Made by a program: the position numbers and the translations under genes. 64,000 nt of DNA, from the NCBI GenBank assembly GCA_003255065.1, contig QAOA01000580.1:95843-159842 (forward strand), read 5' to 3'. Positions within the stretch are counted from its first letter, which is position 1. Every line of letters starts with the position of its first letter. Positions 21,701 to 34,879 of this stretch are shown here, in pieces. Below the pieces are notes generated by a model, which did not search any database, was not told the origin of the DNA, and saw nothing but the letters and a program-made list of their open reading frames with translations. The DNA is from Cercis canadensis. Taxonomy: Eukaryota; Streptophyta; Magnoliopsida; Fabales; Fabaceae.

Positions 21701-24700
21701 CTTCACAAGCCCCCACCCCCCCAATTTTTTTAACCTGGTTATGGTTGCAATTATATTTTGTATTCTATATATTTTTATCAAACTCTAGCACCTAACCAGT
21801 GCAGTAGAGGATAGAACTATTCTATTTGTCTGTAAGTCTGTATGTGCCAATCTGAAAGTTTTCTGTCTGTAGTAATTGGTGGTGATATACAATCTTTGGT
21901 ATACCGCATAGATATGGTGAAGTTGTTTGATTAGTGTTCAGTTGCTTCTATTTATCTAAAGATTTTTGTAAAACACTATCTTGGGGCCTTTCTAAATCAA
22001 GGGAGTTGAGCATTTTCGACAAGCTCTAGAGATCACGCCACAATGTGTGTCTGCACACTATGGGCTTGCTTCGGGGCTGCTTGGTTTTGCAAAATATTGC
22101 ATTAATCTGGGAGCATATAAGTGGGGATCTTCATATTTAGAGGTTTTTCTCTCTTGATATCTTTACTGATCACTTTTTCAACTCTTCCATTGGCAACATT
22201 AAGGCAACATCATTGAACTGACTGCAGGAAGCAGCTGATGTTGCAAGAGCAAGTACTTATTTCGCTAGGAATATTTCATGTATTTGGAAACTGCATGGTG
22301 ATATTCAGGTATCATTTATTTCTGTAGTCTTCAAACATCTCCTTTTTCTCCCATCTTCTTATGTTGCATTAAGTACTTGTCAAGATGCTGGTCTGGTGAC
22401 ATGGATTTGTCTTTGCTGCTCATGTATTATCCAATACTATTTTTTTGGGTCTGTGGCAGCTTGCATATGCAAACTGCTATCCTTGGATTGAGGAGAACCA
22501 AGAATTGGAATCTGACAAGGAAGCTTTCAATGCTTCCATCCTTGCTTGGAGGAAGACGTGCTTCTTGGCTGCAAGATATGCAAAAATTTCATATCAACGT
22601 GCATTGCACTTGGCCCCATGGCAAGCTAATATCTATGCTGATATTGCAATAACTTCAGATCTTATTACTTCATTGAACAGGAATTACAAAAAAGACTCAA
22701 ACGCATGGTATGATCTCTGCAATCTGATTTTGTTTGATAATTTTCTTGTTCCGCTCCCGCAGCTAACCTGTTTTTACAGGCAGCTTTCAGAAAAGATGAC
22801 TGTGGGAGCCTTGTTACTTGAGGGTGACAATTATGAATTCTGGGTGGCATTGGGATGCTTGTCTCATCATAATGCACTAAAGCAACATGCTTTAATCAGA
22901 GGATTGCAATTGAATGTATCATTAGCTGTTGGTTGGGGATATCTTGGGAAGGTACTGCCCTGTGTCATGAGTAAAAGCTTATATTGGTAATTGTTTTACT
23001 GTTGTTACTGGTTGTAGTTTCCATAACCTTTAGCCTTGTGATTGTTTTTGATAATAAGTTGATTGGTAAGAGGAAGGAAAATAAAATATTTTGGCTTTGT
23101 TGACATGGAAAACCTCCACTCCTTTGATGCATAACACAATGCTAAACATAATTCCGGGACCTTGGAAATATTTTTCTGAAGATTTCTAGTGCTGTGTGAT
23201 TGTCTACTTTTTTCAGCTTTATCGAAAAGAGGGTGAAAAGCTATTGGCAAGGCAAGCATTTGATCGTGCTAGAAGTATTGATCCTGGCCTTGCACTGCCA
23301 TGGGCAAGCATGTCAGCTGAGAGTCAAGCGGGGTATAACTCTAATTTCATTTATTTTATCATTATCATGTGGCATGTAAATGTTAGTTTTATCTCTGTGT
23401 ATTACCTTACCAACTTACCATGCTTATAAGTATACTATGTTATTATTTTAGGGAGCCTGCACCAGATGAGGCATTCGAGAGCTGTTTACGAGCTGTGCAG
23501 ATAATGCCTGTAAATTACTGCCACTTTATGTGTCTCTTCACAAAAATCCTAACGTATTGTTGGGGTTGGATGTTGATATGCTCCTAGTCCTGGGATTTGG
23601 TGTTTATTTAGAATTACCGTGTATTTGTTGGAGGGGAGCTATTATCAGGGGCAGCATTGGAGTACCCTTGGTGTATCTGGGGATTCTTTTCTCATTGCTT
23701 GTTCCATTGCTTTATTTGACACAATTTTTTTGCTCAAACTTTTTTTATCTGATATATTTTGATTTTTGATTATATTCTTTGAAATTATTTTGCAGTTAGC
23801 TGAATTTCAAATTGGGCTTGCAAAGCTTGCTTTGCTAACTGGCCATCTTTCATCTTCACAGGTTAGATAATATGTTAGATTAGTAATTTGATCCGCTGAT
23901 TATGTGTTTTATTTTGTCTCTTGCGGAGTAGCAGTGTACTTAGAATTTCATGCTAATGCTGCAGTTAATTCTTATAGGTTTTTGGAGCTATTCAGCAGGC
24001 TGTGCAGCGTTCACCTCAGTATCCTGAATCGCATAATTTAAATGGACTGGTGTGTGAGGCTCGAAAAGATTACCACTCTGCTGTTGCTTCCTATAGGTTA
24101 GCACGCCATGCAATTGACACTAGCTTAGGAGGTGTTCCAAAGTCACAGATCAGGGATGTATCAATCAATTTGGCCAGAGCACTTTCTAAGGTTAACATAT
24201 TTGGAGACTCTCTTGGTTTTATCTTTCCAAAGTCTATAATGATGTTCTGTTCTGAGTTCACATGTGGTCAAACTTCAATGTTTCCACATGATTTTGTAAA
24301 TAATCACTAATTCATATCTTCTGGTACAGGCAGGGAATGCTGTTGATGCTTTGCAGGAATGTGAAAATTTGAAGAAAGAAGGTTCATGTTCAGTATACTG
24401 CAATTTACCTGATCTAGAGTTCTGCAATTTCTTTGGTTTTATATTTCAAAATCCAAAGCCTTATTGTTGGGGTTTAATATTTCTAGTTAAATTATTCTCA
24501 TTCCCTTATAAGTAGTCCAACATATTTTTTTTTTAACAAGAATGCTCAAGACTGAATTATGGAGTGAATGGCAGCTGTAAATATGTGTGGACTGTCACAT
24601 GAAAATCCTTCTGATTTTTGGGGATTCTTTCTTGTCTTGCTAACATCGTTGTATTATCGTTGTTAAGGGATTCTTGACGCAGAAGATTTTCAAGTGTATG

Positions 24701-27700
24701 CTTTCTCTCTGTGGCAATGTGGTGAAAATGATTTGGCCCTTTCTGTAGCAAAAAATCTTGCAGCAAGTCTTTCTTATATGGAAAAGGAATCTGTGGCAAC
24801 ATCCATCTGCTTCATCTGTAGATTATTATACAACATATGTGGGCTTGATGCAGCGATAACTAGCATTTTGAAAATGCCCAAGGAATTATTTCAAAATTCT
24901 GAAGTTTGTTTTGTAATGTCAGCTATTCATGCTCTTGATGGACATAATCGTCTTGGATTTGTTGTCTCCAGTAGTCGATGTTTTCTCACATCTAATGAAG
25001 AAATTACTGGGATGCACTTTTTAATAGCGCTTGGTAAACTGGTATTTTCTCACATCAAACATGGATTTGTTCCCTCTACCCCGTTGGCCCCCAAAATACT
25101 CTCAAAAGATAATCTTATCTTATGGTTTTACAGGTGAAAAATGGATCTGAAGATTGCCTTGGAGTTCAGAGTGGAGTTGCTCACCTTAGAAAAGCTCTTC
25201 ACATGTACCCTAGCAGTGATTTGATGAGGTAGAATTTTTTTGGCAAGGCTAACATATTAGTCCCAGTGCTTGAGAAACTCTTAATGGTTGGTTGGTTGGT
25301 CACATTTTTGTGTAATGAGATGGGTATGCAGATGACCTTCATGGACCAAATTATAATTTAATAGTCTACTTCATAGGGGTAGAAATAGAAAAACATGGTC
25401 ATGCCTAGGGCTCATCCTTGCCACTGGAATAAGATGAAATACTAGTTTAAACAATAAATTATTGTATTAGGCTCATTATGTATGTTCATTTAGTATGATC
25501 CCAGGTATCATTAATGTCTACCTAGTAATATAAGCTATTGTTCAGCCCTGGGTTACTTCAGCTTAGTTCATTTCACCTCATACAGGATGGTGAGGTAGCT
25601 AATTGTTAAGATGATTTCATGTTTATCTGTGCATCAGACATCAGTGTGCATGAGATAAATATGTTTAACTGTATTTATTAGCTAATTCAGTGGTCTCCAT
25701 CAATCTAATTAAGCTTTGTTTATTTACTATCCAAATCTTCAGTAAGGGAACTAATGGACGAGTGATGCAGGTTTTGTTTACGTTAGATTGCCTTATTGTT
25801 ATTAGGTGGTCACATGACTAGCATGTGACTTTTTAATCATTCCGAATGGGGTAGAACAGATCTGAGCTTTGTAATACTTGGGCTGGGTTTAGTTCTAATG
25901 ACTGTAACCCCAGTATAAATAACCTTAGGACCATTGTTTTTGGCTGTCATATATCATATATTTTCAGACTTGAGTGGTTTCTAGACCCTAGAACCCTAAT
26001 TCTCTGTTCCATTCTCAATCCATTGTATTCCTTTCCCTAATTCTGTCACAAGTAGCTGCTGTTCTCCCTTAATACTGCATCAATGAGATTATTTAACAAG
26101 TTGGGAAGAGATAATTCTAATGTAGGAGTGCATTGACTAGAACCGTCCTCTTATATGGAAGATGTACTTGTCATGAAACTAAAAAGGAAACTGTTAGAAA
26201 ATCGAGGCACACAATTAGAAGCACCAGAATCTATTGCTTAAGGTTTGGACCCAAGTACCCAATAATAGTAGAGATGTTCAAAGCTATAGATGAAGTATCT
26301 ACACAGGCAAAATTAGAGACCAAAAAAAGTGACTGGTGAACCAAGTTTAGCCATTAGATGTCTAAGAACATGGAGCTTGAAGTATTTTGTATATTTCCAC
26401 ACATATACCTAGCCTTCTAGGTCTCTTTTACTGCAAAGTATTAGATACTTGTGTGCTAACTAGGAGACTACATACCCTTGCCACCTTGTCCCTTATTTGG
26501 ACAACCTTGAAGCTTAAATTGTGTCTCTTCAGTATGTTTGAACTTGCCACTGTAAACTTCTTGCTAGAACGAACTTGTCAAACTTCATTATCTCGCAGAA
26601 TAGGATTAAAAACCATTGCTGATCTTTCTGGAACAGCAGATTGCAACATAGTGTTCCTTCTGCTTTCCTCTTCTTGAATAATTCTACCTCTTGAGATATA
26701 AATGAATCTTTACCTAGAATTTGGACCCTACAATCATACTCTAACATTAAGTTCAACCAGGAAATCATACACACAATCTGTCTTGAACAATTAGCTTGAA
26801 AGTATTGATAAAAGTCTTAACTCTTGCCATACACTACTCCATTCAAGTATTGGGCTATATGGCCATCTCACATTGCATAGTTTCATGAACCCTCTTATGA
26901 AACTCTTGTAGTTAAGCATCATTGCCATTTATGAGCAAGTCAGAGATACGATCTTCCAAATCTTTATGCAATATCCTAGAGTAAGTAACCGCAAGTTATA
27001 TGTGGTTGAACTGACTTAGTATGCCTAGATATGATTCATGAACTTCATCTTTCCACTGGGTGATGGCTGGATTACAGTTGTTTGTCTCTGATTCTTTCTT
27101 GTAGCTTTGCTCATTTCAGTCATGATTGAGACCATGCAAGATAGTTACACTTCTGTCCTATCTTTTTGGACTAATCTGAATACAGTTGGTAGCCTAAGCT
27201 TGTCCCCACTACTTACACCTCTAGAGAGAGTAGAACTAATCTCTTAACATGTCTTTAGACGAGTAGATATCAACAAGTTTGAAGCATAGGAAGCTAAATT
27301 CGAGTAGTCACAAGCAAATTGCTCCTATGAAAAACATGTTAAGCAACAATAGTTTACCTGATTAAGAAGGAAAAAAATTAGTCACGCTCTACCATGGTTC
27401 TTGCACACAAACTGAGACCAAACGCCACTTTAATTGCAACCATTTCCAAATTAACTGAATTGGGTGAATCATTGAAGCAAATCAACCCTTATGAGACCAA
27501 CAGTTGTGGTCAAAACTCTGTTATAGAGTCAAAACCAAAGAAATTGTGATAGTTGGGGTCCAAACTGCCAAAAGGAATTCTGGAAAGTTAACCATCAAAG
27601 TTGGCCTATATCCCTTAAAACATGGGGCTTTTGATTGCTAGTGAGAGATAAGTCAGTTAGTATTGTAAACTTGCAGGAATCTAATGATGTGATGTCCTAC

Positions 27701-30680
27701 TCCTATGGAATTCTTTTTTTTTTTTTTATCAAAAAAATATTGCTTTTTTTAAAATAAAATAAAATAAAATAAAACAAAATTAGGAAAAAAGTACTCTTTT
27801 GGAGATGAGGGGGAATGCAATGAGATGGTTTAGACATGAACATTATGAAACGCAGATGTCCTAACTTTGAAGACAGAAATTTCAAGTAGGAAATTATAGA
27901 GGATAAGGATGAGCAAAAGAACAGAATTGGTATAAATAGTGAAAAAATATATAGTTCTGAAGGATTAATGGAAATTTTGGTCTTAAATATGATTTAATGG
28001 AGAAAGATTATTTATGTGAAGAATTCTAATTACTCCTAGCTATGGATAAATGTAGGCTACCTGCAAATGTTTAGGATTAAATTTTAGTTGTTCTCTCACT
28101 CTTTTTCTGTTACCATGGTTATTTGATCTTGTTCACTTTCTTATAGGTGTCACTAACATCCCTTCTGTTGCACATTCTCTGGGAACAGGAACCTGCTTGG
28201 CTATCTATTGCTGTCCAGTAAAGAGTTAAACAGTTGTCATGTAGCAACAAGGTGCTGCAAACTGGATCCTCTTGACCTTTCAGATCGGGAAGGTTTAAAA
28301 TCAGTCACTGATATTCGTGGTGCTGGAGCAGTTGCTTGCTATGTCATTGGCAATAGCAACCCAAAGTTTACTTTTCCAACTTGTACAAAACAGTGTCCTT
28401 GTCATCTTGGAGCTTTCAGATACCTACAAAGGTACTGGTTTTCCCCCCTTTACGCCCCACAATTTTGATTACATTGCAATGCATCATCATAGTCCAAAAT
28501 CTCCGGCTAGGCTGTGCATATATTACTGCAGGATGAAGTCTTTTCTTGTGAGGTCAGGGAAAGAATTTATTCCATGAATAATCATCTTACTTTCCCTCCC
28601 GTACCCCCCCGCCCCCTCTTCTTTTTTTCAAAATTACAGATGCTTTCATCAGAAACCATGGAATCATAATGCTCGGTACTTGCTTGTGCTTAACAATCTT
28701 CAGAGGGCACGCGAAGAGAGATTTCCTTATCATCTTTGTGTTATACTTAATCGTCTAATTGTTGTGGCTCTATCAAATGAATTGTCTTGTAAAGAAGAAA
28801 TGTTGTCTCAATATAGACAGTTCCAACTTCTAATTTGTGCTTCTGAGATCAGTTTACAATTTGGGAATCAAATTACCTGTATCACCCATGCCAAAAGGGC
28901 TTCAGAAATTGTGCTTCCTGATGGTTATCTATTCTTTGCACACCTGTTGTTGTGCCGTGTATATGCCATGAAAGATGATCGTCTAAATCTTCAGAAAGAG
29001 TATATAAGATGCTTGGAGCTCAAGACAGATTGTCATATTGGTTGGATCTCTCTCAAATTTATGGAATCTCGATACAAACTGCAAATTGATTCAAATGATG
29101 TAGATTTGAACTTTGCAGAATGCGTAAAAAGGGGGGGAAATTTATGGAATATGTGGATGGCTGTATATTTACTGGTGAGAGGTTTGATATCTTTGCAGAA
29201 CTGTGATTTACTCTCAGCAGAAGAGTTCACAGGCCAGGCATGTTTATTGGCAGGTTCTGAGAGCTGCTTTCATCTATGTCATGGTAAGGTGTTTGTTATC
29301 TGAATGCAGGAGAGTTTTGTTTAAACTTTTTTACATGATTACATTCTGTGAAAATCCCTTGAAGTGCTTTATTATGCGTTTACTTGAGTTTGAATAAACA
29401 TGTTCTGACAAGGATTATCACTTGGCTGCTTAGATTTTTTTATATTGCATATTTGGTAGGTAAGTAGAACAACTATGCACTCTGCAGGTTTAGAACCTAT
29501 GATGATACACCCACCTTAGTAGGAAAGCAAATATAGTGTGCTATTAGATCCAAAGGTTGGCTTTAAATAGCTTGAAGGGGTATCTTTTAAGGCAAAGAAA
29601 AATAAGAAAGAAGAGAATTTATTGCGTTTTGGGAATTTTTGCTATATATTGACTTTAGAAGAGTTTGAAATAATTTCTCTGGTAATTGCTGATCGGTTAG
29701 TGTGATAACTTAATAAATCATGTTCATGGATGGATGCTGGATACCTTTTTTGGTATATGGTAACATCTCTCACTCTTTTTCATTTTAACAGGCTGTTCCT
29801 TTATTCAAACACATAGATCTCTCTTTTTCATGGACACGAATGCATGCCTTACACTTTCAATTGGCAGTTATTTCTGTCTCTGGCTCCTCCCTCCCTTCTC
29901 TCTATCTTTCATTGTTTACACACACATGCATCAAGTCAGGCTTCTAGGTTTTATCTCCAATTGATCATTTTGTGTGTAGGTGCTATATGTATGGAGCTTG
30001 GCAGGCAGTACCATGATTCCCAGTTCCTATCACACGCTGTAAAGAGTCTTACCAAAGTTCATGAACATTCAGTAATTCCCTTACCTCTTGCGTCAGTAGT
30101 GCTTGCTCAAGCAGAAGGAAGCTTCGGTTCCAAGGAGAAGTGGGACAGAAACCTCCGTCTTGAATGGTCTACTTGGCCACCAGGTTCGATATCCATGCAG
30201 TGTCTTAAAAGACAGTATTTTCTTAGTTGTAAGGGAGATTTTGTTGTCTATTATTGAATAACTGGAGGAATGGTATTCCATTTAGGTTGCTTTATTCCAT
30301 GTGATAGATTGTTGTTTTTTAATTGTCTAGGTGATGGTTGAGCAAAATTTCAGGGATTATTAATCTCAACTTGTTCAAACTAATTGAATTGATTTTTAAT
30401 ATTGCTAGAAGGTTGAATAATGCTTTCTGATTATTCCTAATTCAATTTCATACAGCATTGATATTGGTGATGTCTTATTCACTACTTACTAAATTTGTGT
30501 TTCTCAGAAATGAAGCCTGCAGAGCTCTTCTTTCAAATGCATTTGCTTGCAAGAAAGATGGAAGTTGGGTCTAGGACTCCATCTGGCATGGAGTCCTCTC
30601 GGAGTCCCCAGAGATGGGTTGTCCGGGCAATTCACATGAACCCTTCGTGTATGAGATATAGGAGAGTTTTACAGATATAG
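18795..30680 (+). CDS. SKI3: SKI3 (TPR scaffold of the Ski RNA-decay complex)
   Basis: Coding segments: ATG 18795-18797 (inferred), 18907-18999, 19094-19297, 19425-19547, 20048-20131, 20212-20262, 20345-20437, 22002-22142, 22228-22308, 22460-22707, 22780-22951, 23217-23332, 23452-23509, 23796-23861, 23978-24190, 24330-24381, 24668-25041, 25134-25228, 28189-28431, 28640-29283, 29980-30183 and 30508-30680. All joins are in phase, giving about 1176 codons, the usual plant SKI3 length. TPR repeats include [28 protein letters not shown] and [19 protein letters not shown]; other landmarks are [58 protein letters not shown] and [18 protein letters not shown]3 scaffolds the helicase SKI2 and WD protein SKI8, feeding mRNA to the cytoplasmic exosome. 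The first 31-codon segment has no Met and begins GAAGAAGTA after a clear acceptor. The nearest upstream ATG is followed at once by GT, suggesting a start codon at an exon edge; this is the weakest point. Intron at 25229-28188 carries a retroelement relic. Confidence 0.92.
20438..22001 (+). other. Long SKI3 intron, no gene recognised
   Basis: A 1564-bp intron between SKI3 segments ending FKK and starting [10 protein letters not shown]. It holds AT-rich and T-rich sequence, several short open frames without family features, and a C-rich run near 21712. Nothing else is supported. Confidence 0.7.
26130..27260 (-). mobile_element. Degenerate Ty1/copia gag-protease relic in a SKI3 intron
   Basis: On the minus strand, gag-like text survives across several frames: [11 protein letters not shown], then [20 protein letters not shown] (about 26690-26630), a zinc-knuckle-like RPR/C stretch, and the retroviral-type protease active-site motif AIDSGASN at about 26237-26209. 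This order (gag, knuckle, DSGA protease) is that of Ty1/copia polyproteins. Many frameshifts and stops show it is dead. Reverse transcriptase and integrase were not seen. A plus-strand stretch at about 25740-26095 with a TATA-like CAGTATAAATAAC has the look of a long terminal repeat, but its orientation does not match, so it may belong to another insertion. Confidence 0.55.
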
Positions 30681-31285
30681 GCCAGGGAACTTGCATCAAG
30701 ATTTGGTGCTACAAATGATCCGCTTGTACGTTTATGTTATTTATTACTGCAAGTGTCAATTTGGGATGTGAGAATATAGGACAAGAAAAGGGATGTACAT
30801 GTATGTATATCATTCCTTAGGAGTATAACAATGCGAAAAATGAAAATTGTATTTGAGACGGTTCTTTATACTTATATTTCCAGGTGTCAGTGCATGACAA
30901 AATTTTAAGTGACACGCTTCTAAAGTTCAAGTTAATGAAATAATAGAAAAGCTCAGATGCACCGAGACGTGAAAATCCACCACGTCCCTGTTTCGGGGAT
31001 GTGCGCGAAACGCGTTCCACAGGCGGAGATGGAAAAAAAACACGCGAGAAACTCCTGGACATGCGGAATGGCATCGTTTGGTTGCCTGGTAATTGGCTTA
31101 AGTGGAACGGCGGCGTTCTGCAATGACCAGTCCCTGCCCATAAGTGAAACGATGTCGTTTTCATTCGTTCTAGGAATTGAAAAATGCCAAAAACGGTGCC
31201 GTTTCATAGTGAGCCTTATTCTTCTTTCCCAACCTGATTTCAAAACTAATTTTGGCCAATTTCTTTAGCATTTTCACCCTAGTTG
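30681..31285. other. SKI3 3' flank, GC-richer unidentified segment
   Basis: The SKI3 3' UTR should lie in the first part. From about 30955 to 31210 the sequence is markedly richer in CpG than its surroundings (GACGTG, GCGCGAAACGCG), suggesting an insertion of different origin, perhaps linked to the duplicated block that follows. No gene is supported. Confidence 0.4.
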
Positions 31286-31293
31286 CAACTCCA

Positions 31294-31420
31294 ACTCCTC
31301 TTCATCTTCCTCAGTGGTGTCTTAGTTCTTCCTCCATTGCTGAACCAAGTGAAGGCTCAGTAGATTAAAGGCTATTGAAGATACTTGGGTGGTCAATTTT
31401 TAACATTGTTCATTCAATTT

Positions 31421-31457
<37 letters not shown>

Positions 31458-32407
31458 GTGGCGTCTCCGTACCCTATTTTTTGAAAAATTGCCGTACACG
31501 CGTTTCGTCCCTGTACCGGGTACCAGACGTGTCCCCGTCCCCGTGCAACATAATAGGAAAGACTACCATTTAAAATTTTGTATTTATGGTTTTGATTGTT
31601 TTATGTACATATTACTATTGCTATTCATAAATTAAGATATTGTTGACAATTTAGTATGCATGATATTTTGTATTTTTGGCCAATTTGTGGATCTACTGCC
31701 ATTTTGCTGACCATAGAATTAAAGAATTGATGTCTAGGATTTTGTGATGTACTTCTCACTATATAGCGCTCCCTTATTAAAATATATATATATACATAAT
31801 TCTGGCATCTTATTTTATAATCTGATTTTTAATGTTCTATTTTCTTCAAATGTTGACATAAGTGTGTTCTAAATAGGAAGGCAATGCTTCAAAGATATCT
31901 ATTAGTATAAATAAGGTGTTTGCAGCTGCAACTCCTCTTCATCTTTTTCGGTGGTGTCTTAGTTCTTCCTCCATTGCTGAACCAAGTGAAGACTCAGTAG
32001 ATTGAAGGCTACTGAAGATACTTGGGTGGTCAATTTTAACGTTGTTCATTCAATTTGAGATATATATATATATATATATATACACGTGGCGTCCCCGTAC
32101 CCTATTTTTTGAAAAATTGTCATACACGCATTTCGTCCCCGTACCGGGTACCAGACGCGTCCCCGTCCCAGTACAACATAATAGAAAAGACTACCATTTA
32201 AAATTTTGTATTTATAGTTTTGATTGTTTTATGTACATATTACTATTGCTATTCATAAATTAAGATATTGTTGACAACTTAGTATGCATGATATTTTTGT
32301 ATTTTTGGCCAATTTGTGGATCTACTGCGATTTTGTTGACCATAGAATTAAAGAATTGATGTCTAGAATTTTGTGATCTACTTCTCACTATACAGCGCTC
32401 CCTTATT

Positions 32408-32467
<60 letters not shown>

Positions 32468-32580
32468 TTATTTTATAATCTGATTATTAATGTTCTATTT
32501 TCTTCAAATGTTGACATAAGTGTGTTCTGAATAGGAAGGCAATGCTTCAAAGATATCTATTAGTATAAATAAGGTGTTTG
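31294..32580. repeat. Tandem duplication of a block of about 640 bp
   Basis: Copy A runs from about 31294 to 31921 and copy B from about 31931 to 32580. Both contain ACTCCTCTTCATCTT, an (AT)n microsatellite, a CpG-rich stretch with CCGTACCGGGTACCAGACG, and GCATGATATTTTTGTATTTT-type sequence. They differ by scattered substitutions and by the lengths of their (AT)n runs; copy B has a second long (AT)n at about 32423-32461. There is no coding capacity. Confidence 0.85.
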
Positions 32581-33822
32581 TTAAGATATTTATTGTTCAT
32601 TTTGGTGTCGAAACATTTTTTTATAAAATACAAAAATAGCTTGATATAAGAAAGTGTATTAAATTTTAATTTTTTTGACAAAAANTAAATTTTAATTTTT
32701 TGACAAAAATTAAATTTTCTATTTGACATATTTTTTTATATTACGCCAAACAATTTTGCATTTTAAGAAACTGTGCGTGTTGTATTGTGTCATTGTTATA
32801 TACTCAATGATTTAATTTTTTAAAATTTTTATAATGACACTAAATTCGGCCTCTAAATCTCACCTAAAGCCCCTTATCAGACAGATGAATAGCATTATAT
32901 CCACAAGGAGGTGTAGCTTAACAAATACTTATAAATAATATCTTTTTTTAAACTTTTTTTCTTCCTTGAAATATACAATATTGACATTAGTTATTACTAA
33001 CCTGTGTACCCACTAACGCAGGTATGGATGTTCTTCTTTCATAAATTTACTTTTTGTTGTCAACTAATAATTTTTAAAAGCGGCAAAATAATAAAATAAG
33101 GTTTATTATCCAGTACTAAGATGCTAGAAGCATTATGATGATTTAAGTAATGTATTTTGTAGGTCCCATAAATTTATTTAGTAAAATAAATGATATAAAT
33201 TATTTCAATTGTTATTGTATAATGATACCACTTGTAATATTAAATAATTAATCATAAAACAAATAATTAGAGCACTATAACTGTCACCTGCGATGAAAAT
33301 TATTGTCAATCTCATGCTATGCACATCTAATACTTGAGCGGATGCCATTGATGAAATGGTGCTGTGCATGTACGAAGGGGAAAATATCAAAATTAGAGAA
33401 AAAAACAAAAAAAAAAACCAATAAATTTGGAAAGGACGAAATATATTTTCTCGATTGGATGAGGAAAATCAGCAAAAACTGAAAAGGGAGGAATAGAGTG
33501 ACGGGTCGAGACAGGAGATATTAGATTTACCATGATATGTTATTTTCTACTATAATGTCTAGAATATGAAAAAACAAAAAAAAAGATACATGCTAAAGTT
33601 TGAGGGCAATATAATGATAAATAATGTGTAAATAGTATCAATTTTAAAAGTTTCGATTAGTTTTACACATAAAAGTGTAAATCTAAACTAAGAAATAAAA
33701 AAGACCAACCTGCTAATTCTGAAAATGCAAGAAAATTATGGGTCATTTGTCTAAAGCATAGTGAAGATAAGTATTAAAAAAAAAAAAATTGTATGGCAGT
33801 GGTGGAGACAGGAGACTAGAGA
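32581..33822. other. Intergenic DNA, no gene
   Basis: AT-rich. A short duplicated segment around the N at 32685 (TAAATTTTAATTTTTTGACA on both sides) is a probable unmerged contig join. The last part should hold the 3' end of the PADRE-domain gene on the minus strand. Confidence 0.6.
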
Positions 33823-34431
33823 CTACAGAATGGTGCCTTCATAAATGGGGGACAACTTTAATCTAAATGATCGAAGGGCTATTTTGGCCCTTTTGGAGGT
33901 GTACCTCTGCAGTCTCCTGACGGAGGCGGTTCTGGAGAGTCCTCGGCTTAGAGGCTGCGAGTATGGCTTCCCGAAGGTCGTAATGGTAGATTGATGATCT
34001 TGATGATGATTATCAGTAAGTGATTCTTGAATCGTCAAATCTGGAGAAATGCGATTACGAGACTTTTTACACCTATGGCTGTGACTATGATCTTGAATGG
34101 CAGTGCTGGCTTTGATGGCCAAGGCAGCCATATCTGAGGCAGTGAGCCGCTGGTGGATATTTGATATGGGAAGCACAAAGTAGATCTGATCGGCCTCAAG
34201 ATTCTCTTGTAAATCCAATGCCGGAACGTAATCGTTGTAATATAAGCGATCTGAATTGCACAAAAACCACGATGAGGATAAGGATGCTTCAGCCTCAAGA
34301 ACCTGAGCCACATTTACTGGAACTGGATATTCACGAAGAAAGCCGTTTAAGGAGACGATCTTAGCGGAAGCCGAGGAACTGGGCCTGGACCTAATTTCAA
34401 TCTTTGAATTCGAAGACAAACAACAACCCAT
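33823..34431 (-). CDS. PADRE/DUF4228 domain protein, N-acylated
   Basis: A single-exon gene of 202 aa from ATG 34431. It begins MGCCLSSNSKIEIR: Gly2 is a consensus N-myristoylation site and Cys3/Cys4 are likely palmitoylated, predicting membrane attachment. The DUF4228/PADRE core follows: AKIVSLNGFLREYPVPVNVA, then SWFLCNSDRLYYNDYVPALD and DQIYFVLPISNIHQRLTASDMAALA (about residues 23-107). The remainder is low-complexity, His/Ser-rich and basic, ending RSFRLKLSPIYEG, as is usual in this family. PADRE genes respond to pathogen and abiotic stress; the biochemical role is unknown. Length and order are normal and no defect is seen. A five-copy 7-bp repeat lies about 410 bp upstream. Confidence 0.9.
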   Translation of the reverse strand: MGCCLSSNSKIEIRSRPSSSASAKIVSLNGFLREYPVPVNVAQVLEAEASLSSSWFLCNSDRLYYNDYVPALDLQENLEADQIYFVLPISNIHQRLTASDMAALAIKASTAIQDHSHSHRCKKSRNRISPDLTIQESLTDNHHQDHQSTITTFGKPYSQPLSRGLSRTASVRRLQRYTSKRAKIALRSFRLKLSPIYEGTIL

Positions 34432-34843
34432 TTATTTTATCAGAACAAAATCAAAGTGAATTGCTTTCTGTTGCTGCTGGAATGAAGATAGAGAGAAAAG
34501 ATAAATGATTAATGAATGAATGAAGAAAGAAATGAAATGAAAAATGACTTTGTCTGTTTGGTTGTTACGAGTTACGACTAATTAGAACTCACGAGTGCTC
34601 CACCGTGCTGTGACCAGCACCAGCAAGGAAGCAGAGTAGACAGACAGACGGGTCTGTGACGTCAGCAGATACCTCATCTCTTCCTCACTTTTCAGTTCAC
34701 ACCATTTTTACTTTTCAAATAAATTTATGAATAGCACTTCTTTTTCCTTTCCTTGTTATTTCAAGTGGACGCTGACCCTGTCTAATGTCTAAGACTCTAA
34801 ATAACTATCCCTTCCCCACCTTCCTCAATCCTCAGCAATGACG

Positions 34844-34878
34844 TCTACAGTCTACAGTCTACAGTCTACAGTCTACAG
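34844..34878. repeat. (TCTACAG)5 short tandem repeat
   Basis: Five exact copies of TCTACAG, followed by a degenerate TGTACAC. It lies about 410 bp upstream of the PADRE-gene start codon. Confidence 0.9.
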
Positions 34879-34879
34879 T

